A DNA stretch of 10,309 bases from Bryobacteraceae bacterium (GTDB lineage: Bacteria > Acidobacteriota > Terriglobia > Bryobacterales > Bryobacteraceae), in assembly GCA_030039005.1 (NCBI GenBank), contig JASHQT010000474.1, forward strand, positions 1 to 10,309, given 5' to 3'. Positions 1-6,140 of the stretch are shown one piece after another. Position numbers and translations under genes: made by a program. Every line of letters starts with the position of its first letter. Positions within the stretch are counted from its first letter, which is position 1. The notes beneath the pieces are model-generated. The model ran no database searches. It was not told the origin of the DNA and saw only the letters and a program-made list of their open reading frames with translations.

Positions 1-355
1 GCAGAGCCAAGTGAAACTCGGTCGGATGAAGATTTCCGGACGATGGATTCACCCGCAGGAAGTAGCGCTCTCCGGTGGCCGGGGCTATCTTGCATGCACT
101 GATCGCAGCGGAATAGAAGAAAAGCTGCGAGAGAAACGCTACTGCGGGGGCCACTGGCGCCGTGCTGTAACCCCCGAGCAGCAGATCGAGCGCCGGAATC
201 GCCGGACCGGGTGGATCGGCGGGCAAATCCACCAGGGGCGCGCCGTCGTAGTGGCGGAACGGGTCCGGCATGTTCCGCCAATCGAGCGTGCGCCGCGCTC
301 GCCGCAGCGAGTCCGGAGTATGCTTGGTTAACTCGTGGTATTCCTCCCAGTTCAT
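1..355 (-). CDS. SagB/ThcOx-family nitroreductase-like dehydrogenase, N-terminal part (runs off left edge)
   Basis: This is the first 118 residues of a SagB-type flavin oxidoreductase, read on the minus strand and cut by the window edge. I recognise the family from an N-terminal YHELTKHTPDSLRR-like segment (about residues 6-19), LDWRNMPDPFRHYDGAPLVD (about 24-43), and the hallmark RVNPSSGNLHPTE (101-113). Characterised relatives are FMN-dependent nitroreductase-fold enzymes. SagB proper oxidises azolines to azoles in peptide natural products, but many homologues occur without any RiPP cluster and have unknown substrates. Full-length members of this longer subgroup are about 500 residues, so most of the gene lies outside. 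ATG at 355 is the first good start; its frame is closed by a stop at 388-386, and no strong Shine-Dalgarno is seen. It begins 23 bases after the NtrX-like gene, so it is probably last in that operon or read through from it. Family is secure; substrate is unknown. Confidence 0.85.
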   Translation of the reverse strand, partial: MNWEEYHELTKHTPDSLRRARRTLDWRNMPDPFRHYDGAPLVDLPADPPGPAIPALDLLLGGYSTAPVAPAVAFLSQLFFYSAAISACKIAPATGERYFLRVNPSSGNLHPTEFHLAL

Positions 356-378
356 CGGGGGATAGCGGCGCCAGATCT

Positions 379-1725
379 TCAGTTTTTAGAACGGCTCAGG
401 CCCAACGCTCGAATGCGTTTGTGGAGGTTCGTCCGCTCCATGCCAAGGAACCGCGCTGCGCCGGAAACGTTCCAATTGGTTTCTTCGAGCGCCCGCAGGA
501 TGTGCTCGCGTTCGGCGGACGCCCGGGCCTCCTTGATGTTGGAACGCGGGCCAGTATCGTCGGCAATCCGAATCTCCACGGGGACCGAGTCAGGCGTCAA
601 CAGATTGCCGGGTGTCAGGATCGCCATGCGCTCGACGATATTGCGCAACTCCCGCGCGTTGCCGGGCCAGGAGTAGCCTTCCAGTATTTTGTAGGTTTCA
701 TCCTCTATATGCTTAGAATGAAAGTTGTTGCGCAGGCAGAAATCGTCCAGAAAGTAATCTGCCATGGCGCTGATGTCCTGGGGACGCTCGCGGAGGGACG
801 GAACGCGAATCGGCACCACGCAGAGCCGGTAGTAGAGATCCTCGCGAAATTTTTGCTGCGCCACAAGATCGGGCAACGCGCGGTTGGTGGCCGAAACCAC
901 GCGCACAGCCACGCGAATCGTCTGCTCGCCGCCCACACGGTGAAACTCGCCCTCCTGCAAGACGCGCAGCAGCTTGGCTTGCGAACCGGCGTGGAGGTCG
1001 CCGACTTCGTCCAGAAAGATGGTCCCGCCGTCGGCCAGCTCGAACTTGCCCTTGCGCGTGGTGATGGCGCCCGTGAACGCGCCCTTTTCGTGGCCGAAGA
1101 GCTCGCTTTCGAGCAGGTCCGGCGGGATGGCCGCGCAGTTCACCTTCACGAAGGGTCCATTGGCGAACGGGCTCTCGTGGTGAATATGCGCGCCCAGCAG
1201 TTCCTTGCCGGTACCCGATTCGCCCATGAGCAGAATGCGGGCGTCCGAGCGCGCCGCCATGCTGGCTTGCTCTACCACGCGCAAAAAGGCCGGGCTGGTG
1301 CCGATCATCTTCGAATTCGAAGATGCCACCAACTCGCGCAGGCGTTCATTCTCCCGGCGCAAATTGGCCTGTTCGAGTGCGTTTTTGAGCGACAGCAGGA
1401 CTTTATCGCGTCCCAGCGGTTTTTCCAAGAAATCGAACGCGCCGGCGCGCGTGGCCGCTACGGCTTCGGCGATGGTGCCATGACCGGAGATCATGATGGC
1501 CGGAGCGAAGCATTCGCGCTCCCGCAACTGTTTGAGAAATTCGATCCCGCTGCCGTCCGGCAGCCGTACGTCCAGCAGCAATAAGTCGGCGCGGTCCGCC
1601 ACGGACTTGGCGTCGGCGATGCTGCGCGCCAGCGTGACGGAATAGCCTTCGCGCTCCAAAATCAGGCGCAGCGACCCGCCGATATTCGGTTCGTCGTCCA
1701 GCACGAGGATGCGTTTGGAAACCAT
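379..1725 (-). CDS. NtrX-like sigma-54-dependent response regulator (receiver, AAA+, Fis-type HTH)
   Basis: A 448-residue transcription activator of the NtrC/NtrX class. The N-terminal receiver (about 1-120) has acidic pocket D10/D11, phospho-acceptor D52 in LLDVRLPDGSG, S80 and K102. The sigma-54 interaction AAA+ domain (about 140-375) has Walker A GESGTGKE (168-175), the RNA polymerase-contacting GAFTGA loop (215-220), Walker B GGTIFLDE (233-240), arginine-rich FREDLYYRL (293-301) and sensor II WPGNARELRN (353-362). The C-terminal Fis-like helix-turn-helix (about 403-443) contains GMERTNLHKRIRALGL, the NtrX-type ending. All key catalytic residues are present, so it should be an active, ATP-dependent activator of sigma-54 promoters. 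ATG at 1725 lies 5 bases after the VWFA-like gene's stop; there is no clear ribosome-binding site, so translational coupling is likely. The partner is the NtrY-like kinase two genes upstream. The exact regulon is not visible; NtrC-like rather than NtrX function cannot be excluded. Confidence 0.93.
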   Translation of the reverse strand: MVSKRILVLDDEPNIGGSLRLILEREGYSVTLARSIADAKSVADRADLLLLDVRLPDGSGIEFLKQLRERECFAPAIMISGHGTIAEAVAATRAGAFDFLEKPLGRDKVLLSLKNALEQANLRRENERLRELVASSNSKMIGTSPAFLRVVEQASMAARSDARILLMGESGTGKELLGAHIHHESPFANGPFVKVNCAAIPPDLLESELFGHEKGAFTGAITTRKGKFELADGGTIFLDEVGDLHAGSQAKLLRVLQEGEFHRVGGEQTIRVAVRVVSATNRALPDLVAQQKFREDLYYRLCVVPIRVPSLRERPQDISAMADYFLDDFCLRNNFHSKHIEDETYKILEGYSWPGNARELRNIVERMAILTPGNLLTPDSVPVEIRIADDTGPRSNIKEARASAEREHILRALEETNWNVSGAARFLGMERTNLHKRIRALGLSRSKN

Positions 1726-1730
1726 GGGGT

Positions 1731-2636
1731 TCAGTTGGATGGCCAGTAGCCGGGCCGCGAGCGTACTTCCATACCGACGCGTTTGGTGGTCACCCGGATA
1801 CGGTGAAAACCGGTTGCGTTGGTATGCGCCGGCGTGTAGCTTAGCAAGTACTGCCCGTGGATCTCGTCGCCGATCTGCGTAATGGCATGTTCGAGCGCGC
1901 GTTCGTTGGCAATCGCGTACACGCGGCCGCCGCTATAGCGCGTTATGGCCGGCACAGGATCTTCGGGCATTGCCCCGCGCCCGGCATTGAGCCAATAGAT
2001 CAACGTATTGCTCATCGGCACGTCGTTCCAGGCGTCGTCCAAACCTTTGTCGCTGCCCGAATCGCGCGATTCGGAGACCAGCAGCAGAATGCGGCGGCGA
2101 AACGTGGGCCGGTGGTCGAGCAGCCCGATGGCGTCGAGCGTAGCGTCGATGACGTGACTGGGCCCAGGCGAATATTCCACGCGCCGCAACGCGTGCGTGA
2201 GCCGGCCGAGATCCGGCGTGAAGTTCTGCATAACTTCGAGCTTGCCGTTGAAGCGGAAGATCGCCGCTTCGCCGCCGACGCCCACCACCAGCGCGCCGAG
2301 CAGGGGCCCCAGGTCGTGGACGCGCTCCAACGCCTGCCTCTTCAGATCCCCTTGAATTGCGATGCCGAGGGAAATCGGCAGAAAATCGTCGTCTTCGTAG
2401 ATCTGCTGGGCTATGCCGTTGTCGTAAAGCTGGAAATCGGCGGCGCTGAGTCCGTTGACGAAGTTGCCGGAGTGGTCGGTGACCGAAGTAGGGGCGACGA
2501 TCAGACTTGCTGGAACGCGGAGCACGACAGGTTCCTGGGCGGCGAGAAGCACGGTGAAGAGCGGCAAGGCGGCACGCGCCCAGAGGGCACCCGGTGCGTG
2601 CGAGACATGGGCTCTAGGCCACGGGAAGCAGAACAC
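1731..2636 (-). CDS. Secreted VWFA-related protein (acidobacterial TIGR03436-like) with degenerate MIDAS
   Basis: A 301-residue protein if it starts at GTG 2636, which has GGGAGG 11 bases upstream and gives a signal-peptide-like N-terminus: arginines near residues 8-21, hydrophobic core AALPLFTVLLAA (22-33), likely cleavage near AAQ. A TTG at 2567 is the alternative start; the open frame extends further upstream only because it lies opposite kinase codons. The mature part follows the acidobacterial VWFA-related pattern: an entry domain (VAPTSVTDHSGNFVNGLSAADFQLYDNG, 47-74 region), a Rossmann-like VWA core (about 86-260), and the family's ending SYTPA...FHRIRV...VRSRPGYW (266-298). The metal-binding DxSxS expected after the first beta strand is replaced by IQGDLKR (94-100), and the usual SDG segment reads SESRDSGS, so metal-dependent ligand binding is doubtful. 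It overlaps the kinase by 23 bases and precedes the regulator by 5. Inference: a periplasmic or surface accessory of the two-component system. Confidence 0.85.
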   Translation of the reverse strand: MFCFPWPRAHVSHAPGALWARAALPLFTVLLAAQEPVVLRVPASLIVAPTSVTDHSGNFVNGLSAADFQLYDNGIAQQIYEDDDFLPISLGIAIQGDLKRQALERVHDLGPLLGALVVGVGGEAAIFRFNGKLEVMQNFTPDLGRLTHALRRVEYSPGPSHVIDATLDAIGLLDHRPTFRRRILLLVSESRDSGSDKGLDDAWNDVPMSNTLIYWLNAGRGAMPEDPVPAITRYSGGRVYAIANERALEHAITQIGDEIHGQYLLSYTPAHTNATGFHRIRVTTKRVGMEVRSRPGYWPSN

Positions 2637-4008
2637 GGAACGCAGCGCCTCCCAGCTCGCCCGGCACCAGGAGAATGTCGCCCCCTGCCAGCAGCGCGCT
2701 CTTCCGGGCGATGGACAGCCCCAGGCCCATGCCGCCGCGCTTGAAGGAGATGGCGGGTTGAAACAGCGAGCCGCGTGCTTGCTGGCTGAGTCCGGGACCG
2801 GAGTCATGAACTTCAATGGTAATCTTGTCCGCGCCGGAGGCCGTAACGCCCAGCACCGTGCCGCCCGGCCGGACCGCTTGCGCCGCATTTTCCAACAGAT
2901 TCGTCAGTACGCCTTTCACCAGATCCTCGTCGGCGTACACGCGCGGATGATCGGAAGCGAGCCGCGTGCTGTACACAATGTCGGGATGCGCGGTGCGCAA
3001 GAACGCGATGCGCTCTTCGAGCAGGGAATTGATATCGATGTTCTTGGGCGATACTGGCGGCTCGGCTGAAAAATCGGAGAACGCGCGCACGCGCCGCTCC
3101 AGGCTTTGCACCTCGTCGACGACGATCTGCGCGGCCTGTTCGTAGAAGTCGCCGCCGGAGTCCGATTGCCGCGCCGCGATCTCTTCCATGGTGAGGCGGA
3201 TGGGTGTCAGCGAATTCTTCACCTCGTGCGCCATTTTGCGCGCCAGCGCCTGCCAGCTTTCCAGGCGCGTGACATAGACCAGGCGTTCCTGGGATTGTTT
3301 CAACTGTTCGGCCATGCCGTTGAACGCGCGAATCGCCGACCCGATTTCATCGCCGTGAATTGAGAGGCCATCCTCTGGCACGCGGTAGTCCATGTGGCCC
3401 GCCGCCACTTCCGACAGCCCTTTGGTCAACTCCTGAATCGGCTGGCTGATGCGCTGGGCGAAATACAGCAGCGCGAGGAGCGTCAGCAGCCAGATGGCCG
3501 CGGCCAGCAGCAAATAGGTGTAGGTGAAACCGCGCCGCCAGTTGTGCGTACCCGCGGCAGCTACGGCAGCGCGTGCGTCGGTATATTGATCCGAAAGCCT
3601 CTGCATGGCGATGCCGTTCAACGACGCCGAATACATCGCGACGCCATCGGCGCGGCGGACCAGATAATCCAGCCGGTCGTCCTGTTCGCCATCTAGGCTG
3701 AAACTCTCGGCATCGCCGTTGGCAAAGAATTCCTGAATCGCTGTTGGCCATTGGCTCTTGGCTCGCGTCGGAAAAAGTCGCGGCGCAATGCGTCCGGAAG
3801 CCGCATCCTTTTTCAGTGAGGCGGAAGCCTGGCGGTAGAGCTCGCGGCCGGTCTGCTGGAGCGACCGGGAAACCTGATCCAGCTCGGCGGTCGAGGAAAG
3901 CGACAGGCTGTAGTGCAGCATGCGCACCGAAATCCAACCCATCAGGCACAGGGGCGCGAGCGTAGCCACGACGAACACCAGGATCAGGCGATTGCGCAGC
4001 CGGTTCAT
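2614..4008 (-). CDS. NtrY-like membrane sensor histidine kinase (2 TM, HAMP, HisKA, HATPase)
   Basis: A 464-residue inner-membrane kinase that should autophosphorylate and pass phosphate to the NtrX-like regulator encoded two genes downstream. Visible order: basic N-terminus and TM1 (about 8-29), a periplasmic domain of roughly 130 residues (30-160), TM2 (about 163-184), HAMP linker beginning ISQPIQELTKGLSEVAAG (187-204), a dimerisation/H-box MAHEVKNSLTPIRL with phospho-acceptor H261, N-box LTNLLENAAQA (368-378), G1 DSGPGL (402-407), F-box LFQPAISFK (415-423) and G2 GMGLGLSI (426-433). H-box and N-box style match NtrY/NtrB-type kinases. Unlike classical NtrY, no PAS domain appears between HAMP and H-box; the link is direct. 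I chose ATG 4008 because it starts TM1 properly and sits 2 bases after the upstream gene's stop; the longer open frame to 4086 overlaps that gene. The periplasmic domain matches no ligand-binding fold I recognise. Confidence 0.93.
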   Translation of the reverse strand: MNRLRNRLILVFVVATLAPLCLMGWISVRMLHYSLSLSSTAELDQVSRSLQQTGRELYRQASASLKKDAASGRIAPRLFPTRAKSQWPTAIQEFFANGDAESFSLDGEQDDRLDYLVRRADGVAMYSASLNGIAMQRLSDQYTDARAAVAAAGTHNWRRGFTYTYLLLAAAIWLLTLLALLYFAQRISQPIQELTKGLSEVAAGHMDYRVPEDGLSIHGDEIGSAIRAFNGMAEQLKQSQERLVYVTRLESWQALARKMAHEVKNSLTPIRLTMEEIAARQSDSGGDFYEQAAQIVVDEVQSLERRVRAFSDFSAEPPVSPKNIDINSLLEERIAFLRTAHPDIVYSTRLASDHPRVYADEDLVKGVLTNLLENAAQAVRPGGTVLGVTASGADKITIEVHDSGPGLSQQARGSLFQPAISFKRGGMGLGLSIARKSALLAGGDILLVPGELGGAAFRVLLPVA

Positions 4009-4010
4009 GG

Positions 4011-4616
4011 CTATCTGGAATCGGTGGGTTTGAAATCGACGGGTTTCAGATCGGCGAGTTGGAACGGCGCCGATTCCACCGACCAACGGTCCTGCTGTGG
4101 GCGCGTCGGCCGGCTGAAGATTTCGATCAGCGTGGCGAGATTGATGCCCGAACCGGCGTCGGGCGGTTCTTTAGTCTCCACGCTGCGGATTTCCAGCCGC
4201 GCCCAGAGCTGCTCGCCGGCGGGCACCGCCGCGGCTGGAATCACGATATGATCCAGGCACCAGGATTCAGCCCCCGCAGCGGGCATCCGCAAGCTGGAGC
4301 GGTGCCGGTCGCTCATGCGCACCACGGAGAATTTTTCCTCCCAGACGTCGTAGCTGACCGTGAAGCGTTCGAGCGCGCGCGCCACGACATTGTTCTTCCC
4401 GCCCGAAGTGATCACCAGTTGAAAATCGAAAGGCACCGCCGCGCCGTCGTGCAGCCGCGCCAGCGATTTCCCGGTGAGGAAATGGAGCGACGGCGCGCTG
4501 ACGTGAAGGTCGCCGCCCACGCGCCGCACCAGTAAGCCTTGGGATGACACGGTCATCGCAGCCAAACTGAGCGTGATGAGCATCGCCACGACCGCTTGCT
4601 TACGCGCGCGGTTCAT
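4011..4616 (-). CDS. Secreted DUF4390-like protein upstream of the NtrY-like kinase
   Basis: A 201-residue exported protein. It begins with a signal peptide: basic MNRARKQ, hydrophobic VVAMLITLSLAAMTV (9-23), likely cleavage near SSQ/G (24-27). The mature part is beta-rich, with LHVSAPSLHFLTGK (37-50), AVPFDFQLVITSG (60-72), a segment RFTVSYDVWEEKFSVVRM (84-101), and VPAGEQLWARLEIRS (131-145). This order (an 'up to this value' strand, a Tyr/Trp-containing strand, then a 'can be increased by' type AGE.LWARL strand) resembles DUF4390. In Betaproteobacteria DUF4390 genes sit directly before ntrY/ntrX homologues, and this gene occupies the same slot, ending 2 bases before the kinase start. Function of the family is not established to my knowledge. 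Start ATG 4616 was chosen for the signal peptide; no strong Shine-Dalgarno is present, and the frame upstream of it is opposite barrel-gene codons. DUF4390 membership is by eye and moderate. Confidence 0.7.
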   Translation of the reverse strand: MNRARKQAVVAMLITLSLAAMTVSSQGLLVRRVGGDLHVSAPSLHFLTGKSLARLHDGAAVPFDFQLVITSGGKNNVVARALERFTVSYDVWEEKFSVVRMSDRHRSSLRMPAAGAESWCLDHIVIPAAAVPAGEQLWARLEIRSVETKEPPDAGSGINLATLIEIFSRPTRPQQDRWSVESAPFQLADLKPVDFKPTDSR

Positions 4617-4660
4617 GAACCGGTGTGCGTTCTTCGGTCCCGTAATGTGAGGGAGTGGAG

Positions 4661-6001
4661 TCAAAAGTTCATTCCCGCGATGAGTACCGGAATGAGCGGG
4701 CCCTGGCGGAGAGGAAACGCCAACGCCAGCAGGAACGCGCCTTTTTCCAGCACGCCCAAGCCGCTCGAGATTCCGATCCCGGCCGATTCTTTCAGCTCCG
4801 GCGCCTTGCCTTGGTCCCATACCGAACCGGAATCGAAGAAAACCCGCATCATACGATAACCATAAGTGACGGACCCGTAGACCAGCCGGTTTCCGCCGAG
4901 AGGGTCCAGGTCGTACATGTTCCAGCCCCGCAACAGCTCGCTATTTCCTAGAGCAAAACGCTCGAAAAGAGGAGCCTGACCATAGATCGCTCCCGCCATC
5001 ATGGTCACTTCCACGGACTGAGTCCGATTGGAGTAATTGTACTGCAAATGCGCCAGGTGGCGCGTGTAGGCGAGATCGCTGGAAAGAAGCGTGGTGGCCG
5101 CGCGCAGGCTGTATCCTGCGTCCAACTCCTGAGTGCTGTCGCTCAAATCACGCCAGCGCTGGTGATAATGCAGAGTATTTACCACCGCGTTGGCCGATTC
5201 CGAACGCGCGGCCGAAGGCAAACCTGGAATTAAGCCATTGAGTTGCTCGAAGCTGAAGCCCACCGTGTAGGTCAACGGTTCGGCCAGCACAAAGGTGGCG
5301 CTGGGCTCGTAGTTCAGACGGGAACTATAAGCCCCAGCGCCCAGGGAAGAAGATCGCAGGGTGGACTCGTCTTCGAGCGCCACGAGCGTGGCGGGATCGT
5401 ATCCGTCAGCGTAGCCATCGAACTCGAAGCCGATGCGGATCCGTCCATTGGAGGTCAGGCTGCGCTCGTAGCCCGCCTGGACGCCCGAGTACCGCTCGAT
5501 CAGGCTGTCGGTGCTGCGCCCGATCCGGAACGTGAAGGTATTGGGACCGATCGTGCTCGCAATCTCGCCCATCCCGGTAAATCCGAGCTGCGAGTTGTAG
5601 GTGAGGGCGGGAATGGAGGCCTCGATCGACCCGCCGGCATGATCCACCTGAATCAGTACGCGCACCGAATCCGGCAGCACGCCGCGGGTCAGCTTGAACG
5701 TGACTTCATGGGCGCGCAATTCCCGCTGAATGCGCGCGGTGAGCCGGTCCAGGGCTTCGGTGCTCACCTTGGCGCCCACCAGCCGCCGAATTTCCTCGCG
5801 CGCCGAGGTGCTCAACTTATAATCGCGATGATCGACGAAATGAATGCTTTCGATGGTGTAGCGCGAGTTGATATTCAGGTCCGAAGCGGTCTCCGCTTCC
5901 GGCTGGCTCTGGGGAGGTGCGAGCGACTGCCCAAGCAGCGCGAGCGATGCTGCAGCCGACACAATGATTACCCTGGATGCGAAAGACATTGGATTCGCCA
6001 T
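4661..6001 (-). CDS. Small Omp85/BamA-TamA-like outer-membrane beta-barrel with one POTRA-like domain
   Basis: A 446-residue outer-membrane protein. ATG 6001 has GGAG 11 bases upstream and gives a signal peptide (ASRVIIVSAAASLALLGQ, 8-25); the in-frame ATG at 6052 has no ribosome site, and ATG 5989 is a third option. After a Pro/Gln/Ser linker, residues about 47-120 form a POTRA-like unit (YTIESIHFVDHRDY, then an amphipathic helix, then VTFKLTRG...VRVLIQVD). Residues about 130-446 alternate polar and hydrophobic residues as beta strands and end in Phe, the usual outer-membrane beta signal. LRGW (357-360) after FERFALGNSE matches the Omp85 loop-6 VRGY/F motif, and FFDSGSVWD (388-396) matches the FVDAGNVW strand that follows it. 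BamA has five POTRAs and TamA three, so this is a reduced relative; members insert or translocate proteins, but the cargo here is unknown. It is 44 bases upstream of the DUF4390-like gene and probably heads the cluster. Confidence 0.82.
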   Translation of the reverse strand: MANPMSFASRVIIVSAAASLALLGQSLAPPQSQPEAETASDLNINSRYTIESIHFVDHRDYKLSTSAREEIRRLVGAKVSTEALDRLTARIQRELRAHEVTFKLTRGVLPDSVRVLIQVDHAGGSIEASIPALTYNSQLGFTGMGEIASTIGPNTFTFRIGRSTDSLIERYSGVQAGYERSLTSNGRIRIGFEFDGYADGYDPATLVALEDESTLRSSSLGAGAYSSRLNYEPSATFVLAEPLTYTVGFSFEQLNGLIPGLPSAARSESANAVVNTLHYHQRWRDLSDSTQELDAGYSLRAATTLLSSDLAYTRHLAHLQYNYSNRTQSVEVTMMAGAIYGQAPLFERFALGNSELLRGWNMYDLDPLGGNRLVYGSVTYGYRMMRVFFDSGSVWDQGKAPELKESAGIGISSGLGVLEKGAFLLALAFPLRQGPLIPVLIAGMNF

Positions 6002-6059
6002 GGCAATTTTAACTCCATGGCCAATGGATTGGAAAGGTGGGGATTGTGCCATGAAACGG

Positions 6060-6084
6060 TGTGCAGACGTGGCACAGGTGCACC
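6060..6084. promoter_or_regulatory. Candidate operator: paired inverted repeats upstream of the barrel gene
   Basis: TGTGC (6060-6064) and GCACA (6072-6076) form an inverted repeat with a 7-base spacer, and directly beside it GGTGCACC (6077-6084) is a perfect 8-base palindrome. The layout loosely resembles a Crp-family site (TGTGA-N6-TCACA), and a Crp/Fnr-family gene lies immediately upstream. It sits about 60-80 bases before the barrel gene's start, a reasonable operator position. No convincing sigma-70 or sigma-54 promoter was found with it. Short inverted repeats occur by chance, so this is only a candidate. Confidence 0.25.
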
Positions 6085-6089
6085 GCTAG

Positions 6090-6140
6090 CTCACGGTCGA
6101 GATGAGAGCGGGCGCTCCCGCTCCCTCACGGTCGCGGCTC
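6090..6140. repeat. GC-rich intergenic element: hairpin flanked by 10-base direct repeats
   Basis: CTCACGGTCG occurs at 6090-6099 and again in the same orientation at 6125-6134. Between them GAGCGGG (6106-6112) and CCCGCTC (6117-6123) can form a 7-base-pair stem with a 4-base loop. The element abuts the stop codon of the Crp/Fnr gene (TAA at 6143-6141). The right part (CTCCCTCACGGTCGCGGCTC) has the look of dispersed REP-like palindromic repeats I recall from Acidobacteria and Planctomycetes genomes. The hairpin might also influence termination or mRNA stability after the regulator, but no U-tract follows it on the minus strand, so it is not called as an intrinsic terminator. Confidence 0.55.

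Noticed and set aside
211..1584. Long plus-strand open frame (457 codons) opposite the NtrX-like gene
   Set aside because: It has no recognisable domain, is rich in Arg/Ala/Gln as expected of an antisense frame in GC-rich DNA, and the minus-strand gene is unambiguous.
2637..2888. N-terminal extension of the VWFA-like frame to 2888
   Set aside because: It lies wholly within the kinase ATPase-domain codons in another frame and lacks a signal peptide; GTG 2636 gives one with a GGGAGG site.
4617..4820. N-terminal extension of the DUF4390-like frame
   Set aside because: It overlaps the 3' end of the barrel gene and would bury the signal peptide behind 68 basic residues.
6002..6017. Second sigma-54-like match: GG-N10-GC in TGGAGTTAAAATTGCC (minus strand)
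   Set aside because: Spacing is right but the rest of the -24 box is poor, transcription would begin inside the coding region, and GGAG serves better as the ribosome site.
6030..6051. Sigma-54 promoter before the barrel gene, based on TGGCAC (6051-6046, minus strand)
   Set aside because: The -24 box is perfect but the required GC at -12 is absent (AC is found at that spacing).
6106..6123. Intrinsic terminator after the Crp/Fnr gene
   Set aside because: The hairpin is good but no run of U follows on the minus strand; it is better explained as part of the repeat element.
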